Shown in pieces: positions 35,605-45,157 of a DNA stretch of 64,000 bases. The translations under genes were made by a program, and so were the position numbers. Numbering within the stretch: position 1 is the first letter of the stretch; each line of letters opens with the position of its first letter. The DNA lies in NCBI RefSeq assembly GCF_022758145.1, contig NZ_JAJVDH010000004.1:124001-188000 (forward strand), given 5' to 3'. This DNA comes from Pontibacter vulgaris. Lineage in GTDB: Bacteria > Bacteroidota > Bacteroidia > Cytophagales > Hymenobacteraceae. The notes beneath the pieces are model-generated. The model saw only the letters and a program-made list of their open reading frames with translations. It was not told where the DNA came from and ran no database searches.

Positions 35605-37119
35605 ATGAACCACCTCTTGCTTTTATTACCCTTGCTGATTCCGATCTATGGTGCCCTCCTTTGCCTTTTTTCGTGGCGTAATGTTGCGCTACAGAAAATT
35701 ATTGCACTGATGGCGCAGTCAGCTTTATTTGTTACAGCAGTGTTGCTCCTGCTTTGGGTTAATGCAAATGGCATCGTTTTAACTCAGATCGGAAACTGGC
35801 CTGCTCCGTTTGGCATTACTATAGTTGCCGACCTTTTCAGTTGCCTTATCCTGCTTTCGTCTACTGTTATTGGTGTGGCTGTGTCGTTGTACTCGCTTTA
35901 TGGACTTGATGAGCAACGGCAGCGACACGGCTACTACCCGATTATGCTGCTGTTGCAATTAGGTGTAAGTGGCGCTTGCCTTACCGGCGATCTGTTTAAC
36001 CTGTTTGTCTGGTTTGAAGTCCTGCTGATTTGCTGTTTTGTACTGATGGCACTGGGCGGAACAAGGCCACAACTGGAAGCATCCATCAAGTATATGACCA
36101 TCAACTTTTTGGCTTCCGGTTTTTTATTGACGGGCATTGGGGTAATGTACGGGCTAACCGGAACACTTAACATGGCTGAGCTGGCCAGGATGGTGCGCAC
36201 CCCGGATCCAGATTCGCACCAGGATCTGGTAACTATGGCCAGTATGTTCTTTCTGGTTGCATTTGGTATAAAGTCAGCTGTTTTCCCATTGTTTTTCTGG
36301 TTGCCGGCCTCATACCATACTCCCCCGGTTGCCATTTCGGCTTTTATAGCGGGTATTGTAACCAAAGTGGGAGTATATGCTATGGTTCGGTTATTTACCC
36401 TGGTATTTATTCCAGAATCTGATTTTACACTTTTGATTTTATCGGTGATAGCAGGTCTGACAATGGTTATAGGAGTGTTGGGCGCTGCTGCTCATTACGA
36501 TTTCCGGAAAATTCTTTCCTTCCACATTGTCAGCCAGATTGGCTACATGATTATGGGTTTAGCGCTGTTTACTCCGCTTGCACTGGGCGGAGCCATTTAT
36601 TTTATTATACATAACATACTTGTAAAAACTAATCTTTTCCTGATAAGCGGCGTGGTTGCAAAGCAACATGGCACTTTTGCGCTTAAAGACCTGGGTGGTG
36701 TGTATGCAAGTCAACCGTTTCTGGCATTGCTTTTTGGAGTTTCGGCATTTTCGCTGGCTGGCTTACCACCGCTTTCCGGTTTTTGGGGCAAGTTTATGCT
36801 TGCTAAGGCCGGCCTGGAAACCGGAAGTTATCTATTGGTTACTACCTCGCTTGTAGTTAGTCTGCTTACGCTGTTTTCTATGACTAAGATCTGGAACGAA
36901 GTGTTCTGGAAAATGAAGCCTGTTGCAGAAAATACAAATACAACAGAAGCCACTCCTCATCTTCAATTTTTATACTTCCCGGTAATATTTTTAACCTGTT
37001 TTATACTTTTTATAAGCTTTTTTGCCGCCCCCCTGATCAACCTTGCCTCACGTGCTGCCCAACAGCTCTTTCATCCTGAACTATACATGAACGCCATACT
37101 TAAACCACCACTGAAATGA
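35605..37119 (+). CDS. mrpD: Mrp antiporter subunit D
   Basis: A 504-residue NuoM/N-like membrane subunit. FEVLLICCFVLMALG carries the conserved Glu; KSAVFPLFFWLPASYHTPPV and the FHIVSQIGYMIMG segment are typical. It overlaps mrpE by 4 bp. With MrpA it is thought to provide the ion channels of the complex. Confidence 0.93.
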   Translation: MNHLLLLLPLLIPIYGALLCLFSWRNVALQKIIALMAQSALFVTAVLLLLWVNANGIVLTQIGNWPAPFGITIVADLFSCLILLSSTVIGVAVSLYSLYGLDEQRQRHGYYPIMLLLQLGVSGACLTGDLFNLFVWFEVLLICCFVLMALGGTRPQLEASIKYMTINFLASGFLLTGIGVMYGLTGTLNMAELARMVRTPDPDSHQDLVTMASMFFLVAFGIKSAVFPLFFWLPASYHTPPVAISAFIAGIVTKVGVYAMVRLFTLVFIPESDFTLLILSVIAGLTMVIGVLGAAAHYDFRKILSFHIVSQIGYMIMGLALFTPLALGGAIYFIIHNILVKTNLFLISGVVAKQHGTFALKDLGGVYASQPFLALLFGVSAFSLAGLPPLSGFWGKFMLAKAGLETGSYLLVTTSLVVSLLTLFSMTKIWNEVFWKMKPVAENTNTTEATPHLQFLYFPVIFLTCFILFISFFAAPLINLASRAAQQLFHPELYMNAILKPPLK

Positions 37120-37616
37120 AGACCTTCCTGCTGCATGTGATAATTGCCTTAACAGTATCGTATGAACTTCTCAGATCTGTAATTACCACTGCCATTCCTT
37201 ATAACGCCACCTTTGCACTGCTCCTTTTTATACTTGTATTTATACTTTTCTGGCTAACTACAGCACTTTATAACCGCGAGTATTTCCGGAAGCTGCCAAA
37301 AGCGTTAGGCCTGTATGGATATTTTATAAAAGAAATGATCCATGCAAACCTGACTATTGCATACGATATACTAACTCCAAGTTTCAGCATGACGCCCTCA
37401 GTGCTGAAACTGCCTCTGACTGCCCGCAGTAATCTGGAAATCACACTGCTTGTAATTATTATCTCGCTTACACCGGGCACTCTTTGTTTAGACCTCGATG
37501 AAGACAAAAGAATTCTGTACATCCATGCGCTATACTTTGATGATGGCGGCACAGACAAACTCAGGCAAAGTATAAAAAACGGATTTGAAAGGCGGTTACT
37601 GGAAATAATGCGATGA
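37116..37616 (+). CDS. mrpE: Mrp antiporter subunit E
   Basis: A 166-residue subunit with two N-terminal TM segments and a cytoplasmic C-terminal domain. VIIISLTPGTLCLDLDEDKRILYIHAL is close to the MrpE/MnhE consensus. Overlaps both neighbours by four bases. Confidence 0.9.
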   Translation: MKTFLLHVIIALTVSYELLRSVITTAIPYNATFALLLFILVFILFWLTTALYNREYFRKLPKALGLYGYFIKEMIHANLTIAYDILTPSFSMTPSVLKLPLTARSNLEITLLVIIISLTPGTLCLDLDEDKRILYIHALYFDDGGTDKLRQSIKNGFERRLLEIMR

Positions 37617-37882
37617 CACTTTTTCAACTTTCTCTGCTTGCAGCCATTGTTGTGCTGAGCCTGTGCCTGGTACTGGTAGCCATTCGTTTTGCCATTGGCC
37701 CCACCTTACCAGACCGTATCTCGGCATTCGATCTTTTTGTTGCCAACGTGATCGGTATCATCGCCATTTATACTGCTTTCACCGGTCATCAGGATTTTAT
37801 AGATGTTGGGATCATACTTTCGCTTTTCGGCTTCCTGGGTTCAATTTCATTTGCATACTATATTATGAAAACCTACCAGTAA
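37613..37882 (+). CDS. mrpF: Mrp antiporter subunit F
   Basis: An 89-residue protein with three TM segments. RFAIGPTLPDRISAFDLF and the FIDVGIILSLFGFLGSISFA block match MrpF/MnhF. Confidence 0.91.
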   Translation: MTLFQLSLLAAIVVLSLCLVLVAIRFAIGPTLPDRISAFDLFVANVIGIIAIYTAFTGHQDFIDVGIILSLFGFLGSISFAYYIMKTYQ

Positions 37883-37888
37883 ACGAGC

Positions 37889-38284
37889 ATGGAAGAAACC
37901 AGCCATATCCGGGAAACCATTAGTGCGGTATTTATACTTGCCGGCGTGATCTTTATGGTTATTGCAACTATCGGATTGTTACGCTTCCCGGATTTTTACA
38001 GCAGGATGTCGGCTATTACAAAAGGGGCAACGCTAGGGCTTGGGTTAATTGTTGGCGGCATGGGAATTTATTTTAACCTACCCGACATGTCGCTGAAAGT
38101 GACGCTAATTATTTGTTTTATAACGATAACCGCTCCTGTTGCAGCGCATGTAATGGCCAGAACTGCTGTGCGTAACAAAGTCTCTTTCTGGCATAAAACA
38201 GACCTGAAGGAATTTGAGGATTACATGCACGAAAAACACCTGGAGAAATTAAAAGAACAAGATAAAGAAAGTAAGAAAGCTTAA
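37889..38284 (+). CDS. mrpG: Mrp antiporter subunit G
   Basis: A 131-residue subunit with three TM segments, including GLLRFPDFYSRMSAITKG, the MrpG/MnhG signature. The C-terminal 40 residues are charged and cytoplasmic. It closes the operon; its stop overlaps the convergent phosphoesterase gene by 4 bp. Confidence 0.91.
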   Translation: MEETSHIRETISAVFILAGVIFMVIATIGLLRFPDFYSRMSAITKGATLGLGLIVGGMGIYFNLPDMSLKVTLIICFITITAPVAAHVMARTAVRNKVSFWHKTDLKEFEDYMHEKHLEKLKEQDKESKKA

Positions 38285-39087
38285 TGTGTACGATGCGGTA
38301 AAAATGGGCGAACAGATTCTGCGTAAATTTCCAGGGCATCAACCTGCGTAAGTACATGGTCGGGGTAGGTAAGTGCTGTCAGTTTACCCCCGAACACGCA
38401 ACCTGTATCAATATTAATCGTGTTGTTTCGCCAGCGGGGAACATGTATAGGCGTATGGCCATAAACTACCACCGCTTTCCCGCAATAATCAGCAGCCCAG
38501 TCCAGCCGGATAGGTAATCCTTTTTCATCAACTTCGCCGGTTGTAGGGCCATACAGGCAAAGCTCCCGCGCTCCTTTCGTGTCCCTCCCATGATGGCGCT
38601 CTTCGAGGCCGGCATGCGCTATTACCAAACGGCCCTCGTCTAAAAGTATGTGGTGCGGCAGTTTCTCTAAAAAGTCTTTCACCCTGGTCACAAAGGCCTT
38701 GTTATACTTCTCCAATTGTTCCATTGTGAGTTCTAAACCATGCCGTACCTGCACATTGCGGCCCATGAGTTTGCGGTATAGTTTGTTGTCGTGGTTACCG
38801 CTGACACAGTAGGCTACGTCCTGGTCCATCATATCCATCACCAGGCGCAGCACTTCCGGCGAGTTAGGCCCACGGTCTACGAGATCACCTACAAAAACAA
38901 CTTTGCAACCAGATGGAGGCTCTACAACATACCGTTTTTGTTCGTAATTGTCTGTTATAGTATAGCCCAGTTTACGCAATAATAGCAGCAACTCATTAAA
39001 GCAGCCATGTACATCGCCTATTATATGAAATGGGCCATGTTTATCTAATAAAGTCAGGTATCCGCTACTGTCATTTTTATCTGCCAT
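38281..39087 (-). CDS. Calcineurin-like metallophosphoesterase (PrpE/ApaH type)
   Basis: A 268-residue enzyme of the serine/threonine phosphatase-like group. GDVHG, GDLVDRGP, SGNHD and AHAG are the dimetal motifs in order, then YGHTPIHVPRW and NIDTGCVFGGKLTAL. This matches the PrpE (Ap4A hydrolase) and PnkP-phosphatase-like branch, so the substrate may be Ap4A, phosphoprotein or RNA ends. The start is ATG 39087; the longer frame would begin with TTG two codons earlier. Confidence 0.87.
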   Translation of the reverse strand: MADKNDSSGYLTLLDKHGPFHIIGDVHGCFNELLLLLRKLGYTITDNYEQKRYVVEPPSGCKVVFVGDLVDRGPNSPEVLRLVMDMMDQDVAYCVSGNHDNKLYRKLMGRNVQVRHGLELTMEQLEKYNKAFVTRVKDFLEKLPHHILLDEGRLVIAHAGLEERHHGRDTKGARELCLYGPTTGEVDEKGLPIRLDWAADYCGKAVVVYGHTPIHVPRWRNNTINIDTGCVFGGKLTALTYPDHVLTQVDALEIYAESVRPFLPHRTH

Positions 39088-39263
39088 ACACAATGGTAAT
39101 GTTTCAACCTGTATTATAACTTGTAAAAAGAGATTTTGGTTAAGCCAGAAGCCATGTTTTTAATTGAAGGTATACTTCAGCTGCTGTTTATAAAAGAAGC
39201 TGTAAATTTAAAACAAAGTATATGGTTTAACTTAATAATGTAGAACTTAACTGAGATAGCAAG

Positions 39264-39271
39264 TACCTTTG
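39264..39271 (+). promoter_or_regulatory. -7 element TACCTTTG before the ClC-CBS gene
   Basis: An exact TAnnTTTG match 31 bp before the ATG at 39303. No clear TTG at -33. Confidence 0.5.
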
Positions 39272-39302
39272 TATTCTTAAGTATTAACAATACCCGCATT
39301 TC

Positions 39303-41081
39303 ATGTCTTTCCTTAAAAAGTATAAATTACCCCTCCTCTGGTTGCGCCGGCATACCTCCAGCCGCGAATTTATGCTTATTTCCAGTGCACTGGTTGGGTT
39401 CACAGCAGGCATGGCTGCTGTTATACTTAAGACCATAGTACATTACCTTTACATTATGCTTGCCTATGGTGGCCGCCTGCTCGACAGGCCAGTGCTGCTG
39501 GTAATATTGCCCATCATAGGTATACTTCTGACGGTATTGGTAGTACAGCTGTTTTTTAAAGGAAAAGTAGAAGGTGGTACGGCTGGCATTCTTTACAGTA
39601 TAGCTCAGAAATCAAGTATAGTCCGGAGGAGTAAAATGTACTCTTATGTCATAACCAGTGGTATTACAGCAGGTTTTGGTGGTTCTGCAGGTCTGGAGTC
39701 CCCTATCGTGGTTACCGGTTCGGCCATTGGCTCCAACTTCGGCAGGTCGTATCATCTTAATTACCGTGAACGCACGCTTTTACTGGCTTGTGGTGCTGCT
39801 GCTGGTGTTGCGGCAGTTTTTAATGCCCCTGTTGCGGGTGTTCTGTTCGCTGTCGAAATTTTGCTTACAGATATAAGCATTTCTGCTTTTATACCGCTAA
39901 TGGTTGCAGCTGTAGTTGGTACGCTCTGCTCTACACTTACCCTGGACGAAGACCTGCTATTCTTTGTTGAAAAGATAAATGATTTTTACGCCGGCAACAT
40001 TCCTTTTTACATGATTTTAGGCGCGCTTACCGGCCTGATATCTGTGTACTATACCCGCACCGTACATTGGATAGAACATATTTTTGAACCACTAGCCAGC
40101 AATGTATACAAACGTGCTTTGATCGGTGGCTTATGCCTGGGCTTGTTGATCATGTTGTTCCCGCCACTTTTCGGGCAGGGCTACGAAGCTATAAAACTGC
40201 TGCAGCACGACAACGCTGATCTATTGCTGAAAGATAGCTGGCTAAACTTTTTCGGGACGAATGAGTGGGTGGTGCTTTGTTTTGCAGGTGCGCTTGCCTT
40301 GGTAAAAGTAGTGGCTTCTACCCTTACACTGGTCTCTGGTGGTAAAGGTGGTAATTTTGGTCCTTCTATGTTTGTGGGTGCTTTTGCAGGCTTCTTTTTT
40401 TCGAAGTTTGTAAACCTCACAGAACTGGGAAATGTACCTATAAACAGCTTTACCATGGTGGGCATGGCCGGTATACTTAGCGGTGTGATGCACGCGCCTT
40501 TAATGGGGATATTTTTGATCGCAGAAATTACGGGTGGCTATGCCCTTATTATACCGCTGATGATCGTTTCTGCCACCTCTTATGCGGTTGTAAAATATTT
40601 CGAGCCATACTCCCTTGAAGCAAAAAAACTGGCACAAAAAGGACAACTCCTCACGCATAATAAAGATGCTACCGTACTTCGGATTATGAAGATCCGGCAC
40701 CTGATCGAAACCGAATTTCAACCTGTAAGCCCGGAGGCAACGTTACGCGAACTGGTAGATGTTATCGCCCATTCCCGCCGAAACCTTTTCCCGATTGTAA
40801 ATGCCCAAGGCACATTGGAAGGTATCATTTTGCTGGAAGATATCCGTGAAATAATGTTCAATACCTCTAAATATGATACGGTTAAAACCAAAGAACTAAT
40901 GGTAAAACCACCTGTGCTGGTGCAATACGATGATAGTATGGCAGACGTCATGAAAAAGTTTGATGAATCAGGGGCCTGGAATCTTCCGGTGGTGGAAGGT
41001 GAAAAATACCTGGGTTTTGTTTCTAAGTCCAGCATTTTCACGAAGTATAGAAAGCTGCTGATAAAGACAACCAATGTTTAA
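39303..41081 (+). CDS. ClC-family chloride channel/antiporter with CBS pair
   Basis: A 592-residue protein. The ClC membrane domain (~20-430) has GSAGLESPIV, with the gating glutamate at E132 (GLESP), and GGKGGNFGPSMFVGAF for the second selectivity loop. Two CBS domains follow (~455-590: FPIVNAQGTLEGIILLEDI and LPVVEGEKYLGFVSKSSIF), which may bind adenine nucleotides and gate transport. Unlike the 27435 gene it has no CLC-F hallmarks, so chloride is the likely anion. Confidence 0.92.
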   Translation: MSFLKKYKLPLLWLRRHTSSREFMLISSALVGFTAGMAAVILKTIVHYLYIMLAYGGRLLDRPVLLVILPIIGILLTVLVVQLFFKGKVEGGTAGILYSIAQKSSIVRRSKMYSYVITSGITAGFGGSAGLESPIVVTGSAIGSNFGRSYHLNYRERTLLLACGAAAGVAAVFNAPVAGVLFAVEILLTDISISAFIPLMVAAVVGTLCSTLTLDEDLLFFVEKINDFYAGNIPFYMILGALTGLISVYYTRTVHWIEHIFEPLASNVYKRALIGGLCLGLLIMLFPPLFGQGYEAIKLLQHDNADLLLKDSWLNFFGTNEWVVLCFAGALALVKVVASTLTLVSGGKGGNFGPSMFVGAFAGFFFSKFVNLTELGNVPINSFTMVGMAGILSGVMHAPLMGIFLIAEITGGYALIIPLMIVSATSYAVVKYFEPYSLEAKKLAQKGQLLTHNKDATVLRIMKIRHLIETEFQPVSPEATLRELVDVIAHSRRNLFPIVNAQGTLEGIILLEDIREIMFNTSKYDTVKTKELMVKPPVLVQYDDSMADVMKKFDESGAWNLPVVEGEKYLGFVSKSSIFTKYRKLLIKTTNV

Positions 41082-41175
41082 AAGCGTAAACTTATGCCTA
41101 TCTATAGTTCTGGCCAGGTTTATATCAAGCGATTATACTTCAACTGAATTTAAGTTTATACTTCTGAGCTATACT

Positions 41176-42882
41176 TTACCTGTTCGGGTCCTGTAAATCT
41201 ACACCTAACTTTTCAACTCCGGCGGCGCTCCTGAAACCACTTATCAGGCAATCTTTCCAGTAGCTTATGACAGATCTTTTCCTAGAGCGTGCAACAGTGA
41301 TAGTGCCTGCTCGCAGGCTTTCCCCCTCTTTCGGGTTATCAGATTTTATAACCACTTTGTTGGCTACTTTAGAGAGTATTTTTTTCCGGAAGGTTTGCCG
41401 CTTGTCTTCGTCTTTGCTTAACACATCCACTTTGAGGTCACTATAGCGCAGGTTAAGGTTTCCGGTTGCTTTTGTTCTGGTAAGCTCCACCCTGAAATCA
41501 CTTTTCTGAATCCGGCCTTCCTCTATACTTATAAAAGCGGTTGGCTCCAATATAGAATTAAGCGTAGCAGGATTTGCCGGACCAACAGTGCCCTTCAATG
41601 TATGATAACCACTTGGGTCGAGCAGGTTAAGGCGTATGGTGGCCGTTACCGGTGCCGTACCATTTATACTTCCGCGCACTTTAGCTACTGCAGGACTTTT
41701 AGCCGACATCAGGTTCTTGTCGTTGGTTAGGTTACTTATACTTGCATTGATATTCTGAATAGTAATCACTCCGGTCTTGGTTGCTTCGGGCACCAGTTCT
41801 TCGTAGCGCACAAACATACCCTGCACTTCCAGGTGCCTGATATTTAAGCCGGTTTTTAATTCCTGCACCAGGTCGTGCGGCAAAGGCTTCTCGCCTCGCT
41901 GCACGTAGTTCTTCTTATCCTGGTATGCTCTTAACGACGGATTTTTTATGTCCAGTCGCTTTACTGCCAGGTTATTGTAACGCGAATGGGCATTGTAATT
42001 CACGCCACTTACATTTATTTCGGGCACAGTCAGTCTTATTCGTGATATTGCTTTTCCCTCACTTCGGGCCATTTCGTTATACTTCAGCAACGGCATCACT
42101 TTAAAATTTCCTAAGTTCAGGGTGCCATCCGCTGTATTAGCTTTAACTGCACTTGCCTGCAACTTATAGGTGCCATCCGGTAAAGTATAACCAAATTCAC
42201 CCGATTCTAAAGCCAAACTTTTTGCATAATAGGCTCTGCTCTTATCGTAAAAGGAAGCACTGTCTAAGCGGAGATCATGCACATTAATTGTAAAATGCTC
42301 CAGATAAATCTTATCAGCTTTTGAGTCTTTACCAGTTCTGATCCGTATCGTTCCGTCTTCAATTTCGATGCGGTTAATGTGCAGGTTTTTAGCAATGCCT
42401 TGCAGCGATTTATGTAAAGGCTCATGCTGCTGCGTTGTATCCGGGCGCATTTCTGTTACCTGCAAAGCAGGTTGCTTTACAACAAGGCTACTTACATCAA
42501 GCGGTTTTCCCTGAAGTATACCTATAAAATTCACCCCTGATATTACAAGAGATCTTGTGTTCAGATCGAGCAGGATGCGTGGTGCTTTATTGATTTTCGA
42601 AGCGCTGTTTTTAGCTGCTTTGTCATGTTTCTCCCACACAGAAAAATCAGGTATAAAATGCACGCTATCGGCAGCAATGCGTCCGCCCAGAAAGGAAGTG
42701 CTGAAGCCATATAGTTTCAATGTATACAATCCTTCGGTTTGAGTGCGAACTGTAGTTTCCAGCTTCTCTTTTAACCAGGGACTAAAGTAACGTGTGGTTA
42801 CCAATACTGTAATACCAATCAAGAGCAAAACGACAAGTATAGCCCAAGTCCACCATCTACGAAAAAGAGATCTGAAATTCAC
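41176..42882 (-). CDS. Large AsmA-like membrane-anchored protein
   Basis: A 568-residue protein with one N-terminal TM helix (WAILVVLLLIGITVLVTTRYF) and a long beta-rich periplasmic body made of repeated strands ('L-x-I-x-x-L-x-V-x-x'). The layout resembles AsmA/DUF748-type proteins that span the periplasm and move or organise lipids. The family assignment is from pattern only. It faces no operon partner; the TetR gene diverges from it. Confidence 0.65.
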   Translation of the reverse strand: MNFRSLFRRWWTWAILVVLLLIGITVLVTTRYFSPWLKEKLETTVRTQTEGLYTLKLYGFSTSFLGGRIAADSVHFIPDFSVWEKHDKAAKNSASKINKAPRILLDLNTRSLVISGVNFIGILQGKPLDVSSLVVKQPALQVTEMRPDTTQQHEPLHKSLQGIAKNLHINRIEIEDGTIRIRTGKDSKADKIYLEHFTINVHDLRLDSASFYDKSRAYYAKSLALESGEFGYTLPDGTYKLQASAVKANTADGTLNLGNFKVMPLLKYNEMARSEGKAISRIRLTVPEINVSGVNYNAHSRYNNLAVKRLDIKNPSLRAYQDKKNYVQRGEKPLPHDLVQELKTGLNIRHLEVQGMFVRYEELVPEATKTGVITIQNINASISNLTNDKNLMSAKSPAVAKVRGSINGTAPVTATIRLNLLDPSGYHTLKGTVGPANPATLNSILEPTAFISIEEGRIQKSDFRVELTRTKATGNLNLRYSDLKVDVLSKDEDKRQTFRKKILSKVANKVVIKSDNPKEGESLRAGTITVARSRKRSVISYWKDCLISGFRSAAGVEKLGVDLQDPNR

Positions 42883-42992
42883 GGATAAGTCAAATTTTAG
42901 GCTACATACGCTTTTCTGTCTGCACTGTTCATCAATAGTTTAATTCCTAAATCAGACTTTGATTTGGCTAAGTAAAATTAAAACTTTAATAT

Positions 42993-43006
42993 TGAACGTA
43001 CGTTCA
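42993..43006. promoter_or_regulatory. Perfect 14-bp palindrome, probable TetR operator
   Basis: TGAACGTACGTTCA is an exact inverted repeat ending 9 bp before the TetR-family start at 43016. The position suggests autorepression and possibly control of the AsmA-like gene transcribed the other way and of the hydrolase downstream. Confidence 0.7.
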
Positions 43007-43015
43007 TTCATAAAT

Positions 43016-43573
43016 ATGAATCGATTTCAGGAAAAGCGGGAACTAACTATAAATAAGCTGCTTGAGGTGGCCTTGCGCTTGTTTGCAGTACAGGGTTTTG
43101 AAGCAACTTCTATCCGAACTATAGCCGCAGAAGCAGGAATCTCGCTGGGCTTGCTATACAATTATTTTAAGAGCAAAGACGAACTGCTGGAAGCGATCTT
43201 TAAACGCGGCGTAGAAGATATACATGCTTCTTTTCAGAAAACGCATGACACCTCTGGCTCCGGAATAGAGCGGCACATACGGCAGACAGTTAAACTGTTG
43301 AAAGAGAAAAAAGACTTCTGGAAACTCCTTTATGGTATCAGGATGCAATCTGCAGTGGTACGCCAACTTATGGATGAAATGAAGGAACAAACAACTTTTA
43401 TAGAGGCTCAGATAAAACACAACCTGATAGAAGCAGGTACCCCCTTCCCTGACCTGGAAGCCAAACTGCTGTTTGCCTCTATCGACGGAATAGCGCACCA
43501 CTATTTGCTATATGACAATTACCCGATTGATGACGTAGCTACCTTGCTTATAATGAAGTATAAAAAGAGCTGA
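43016..43573 (+). CDS. TetR/AcrR-family repressor
   Basis: A 185-residue regulator from ATG 43016. The open frame reaches 19 codons further, but that stretch reads through the palindromic operator and is not TetR-like. The N-terminal HTH is ALRLFAVQGFEATSIRTIAAEAGISLGLLYNYFKSKDELL (residues ~15-55 region, typical TetR). The ligand-binding half is unspecific. It is 34 bp upstream of the hydrolase gene on the same strand, so it probably controls it. Confidence 0.9.
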   Translation: MNRFQEKRELTINKLLEVALRLFAVQGFEATSIRTIAAEAGISLGLLYNYFKSKDELLEAIFKRGVEDIHASFQKTHDTSGSGIERHIRQTVKLLKEKKDFWKLLYGIRMQSAVVRQLMDEMKEQTTFIEAQIKHNLIEAGTPFPDLEAKLLFASIDGIAHHYLLYDNYPIDDVATLLIMKYKKS

Positions 43574-43607
43574 TTAGTAAGCTCCTGCAACATCAAACTA
43601 CAAAACT

Positions 43608-44474
43608 ATGAACTCACCAAAATGGCTAGACCGCATACTTTATCCGTTTGCGCACCACACATTGCAGCTACCACAAGGCAATATGCATTATGTAGATGAA
43701 GGCGAAGGCGATGCGATCGTATTTGTACACGGTACGCCCACCTGGTCATTCTTGTGGCGGCAGCAGATTAAACGATTAAGCAGAACCCACCGCTGCATTG
43801 CCCCCGACCATCTGGGTTTTGGCCTGTCAGATAAGCCTGTTGATTTCAGTTATACTCCGGAAGCCCACGCCGATAACCTGGAAAGATTGATAGATCATTT
43901 GCAACTGAAGAATATCACATTGGTCGTGCATGATTTTGGAGGGCCAATAGGTTTGCGTTATGCCCTGCGCCACCCTGAAAATGTAAAGAACCTAGTGATA
44001 CTAAACACCTGGATGTGGAGCCTGGAGGCTGAAAGCAAGATCATGAAGATCAGCAGGTTTATGTCAGGTGGAATTGGCAGATTTTTATACTTACAACTGG
44101 GTTTTTCAGCTAATATACTTCTGCCGCAAGGCTACCACGAGCGCAAGCACCTCCCCCGCGACATTAAACTGCATTATCAAAAACCGTTATCGTCAGCCAG
44201 TAGCCGATTCGGTACCTGGCAATTTGCTAAAGCCCTACACAATTCAACTCTATACTTTGCTGAACTATGGGAAGAACGCGAGAAACTACGAAGTATAAAC
44301 AAGCTTATACTTTGGGGTGAAAAAGACAAATTGTTGCCGCTGCATTTCCTAGATAAATGGGAACAGGAATTTCCGGAGGCAAAGGTTATAAAGTATAAAG
44401 CCGGGCATTTTGTGCAGGAAGAACGTGGCGGTGAAGTAGCCGAAGCCATTCAGAACTTTATATTAGAAAAATAG
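43608..44474 (+). CDS. Haloalkane-dehalogenase-like alpha/beta hydrolase
   Basis: A 288-residue hydrolase. HGTPTWSFLWRQQ is the oxyanion loop, the nucleophile is D109 in VVHDFGGPIG, a Trp at 135 follows (NTWMWS), and H267 sits in KAGHFVQEE. An Asp nucleophile plus NTW is the haloalkane dehalogenase pattern. The second halide-binding residue, Asn or Glu in characterised enzymes, is Thr43 here, so dehalogenase activity is uncertain; epoxide hydrolase-like activity is another possibility. It is likely regulated by the TetR gene just upstream. Confidence 0.82.
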   Translation: MNSPKWLDRILYPFAHHTLQLPQGNMHYVDEGEGDAIVFVHGTPTWSFLWRQQIKRLSRTHRCIAPDHLGFGLSDKPVDFSYTPEAHADNLERLIDHLQLKNITLVVHDFGGPIGLRYALRHPENVKNLVILNTWMWSLEAESKIMKISRFMSGGIGRFLYLQLGFSANILLPQGYHERKHLPRDIKLHYQKPLSSASSRFGTWQFAKALHNSTLYFAELWEEREKLRSINKLILWGEKDKLLPLHFLDKWEQEFPEAKVIKYKAGHFVQEERGGEVAEAIQNFILEK

Positions 44475-44479
44475 AATAT

Positions 44480-44507
44480 TTGGCATCATCTTGGCTAAGT
44501 AGTTTTG
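44480..44507 (+). promoter_or_regulatory. Promoter of the small lipoprotein gene
   Basis: TTG at 44480-44482, a 17-bp spacer and TAGTTTTG at 44500-44507 fit the Bacteroidota consensus and lie 13 bp before the ATG at 44521. Confidence 0.6.
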
Positions 44508-44520
44508 TAAAATAAAACCT

Positions 44521-45096
44521 ATGAAAAAGACATTACTTTACATTTGCCTGACTTCATTAGCCCTCCTCAATTTCTCTTGCGACAGCGACGACAAAGAAGA
44601 AGTTATTCCGGAAATGGAGCTTTCCATGGATCGTACCTTTATGTACCACGATACCCATGAAACAAAAGCTGCCAGCTATGCTTCTGATGATCTGCAAAGC
44701 GGTTTCTTAACTGGAAATGAAAAGTTAACCATTTATGTAGGTTCCGAAAAAGATGGAATCTCTTTTGAGATAGCAGATGCTGATCTGATAAGCGGTTATG
44801 TTGGGAATTATACGTTGAAATCACTTCCTAATCCGGAGAACGGCAAAGCTAAAATAACTTACTCTTACTCAACCAGCGGAACATCAGGGTCAGTCATGTT
44901 TAGCCAGGCAAACACAATGATCGGCTCAATTGAAATAACCGACTATAATGAAAAGCACAACCTTATTAGCGGTGCTTTTGAGTTAAGAATGGAAGATGTG
45001 CCAGACCCAACAGCCACATCACCAACTAACCCAAGAAGATGCGATGTAACTGTAACTGGAACTTTCGAGAATGCTAAACTGACTTCAAATCCATAA
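44521..45096 (+). CDS. Lipoprotein of unknown function
   Basis: A 191-residue protein with a signal peptide ending in LLNFSCDSDDKEE, i.e. a lipobox followed by acidic residues, which in Bacteroidota can direct export to the cell surface. The mature part is beta-rich and hydrophilic, ending in a Thr/Asn/Arg-rich strand (CDVTVTGTFENAKL). No domain is recognised. It has its own promoter and terminator, so it is a single-gene unit. Confidence 0.75.
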   Translation: MKKTLLYICLTSLALLNFSCDSDDKEEVIPEMELSMDRTFMYHDTHETKAASYASDDLQSGFLTGNEKLTIYVGSEKDGISFEIADADLISGYVGNYTLKSLPNPENGKAKITYSYSTSGTSGSVMFSQANTMIGSIEITDYNEKHNLISGAFELRMEDVPDPTATSPTNPRRCDVTVTGTFENAKLTSNP

Positions 45097-45100
45097 ACAA

Positions 45101-45139
45101 AAAACAGCGCCAAGTATACCTTATACTTGACGTTGTTTT
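45101..45139. terminator. Bidirectional terminator with TATACTT arms
   Basis: AAAACAGCGCCAAGTATA pairs with TATACTTGACGTTGTTTT around a 3-nt loop (one or two mismatches). It ends both the lipoprotein gene and the convergent hisIE operon. Its inner arms are AAGTATA and TATACTT. Confidence 0.8.
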
Positions 45140-45157
45140 ACATAATAACCCTACTCT

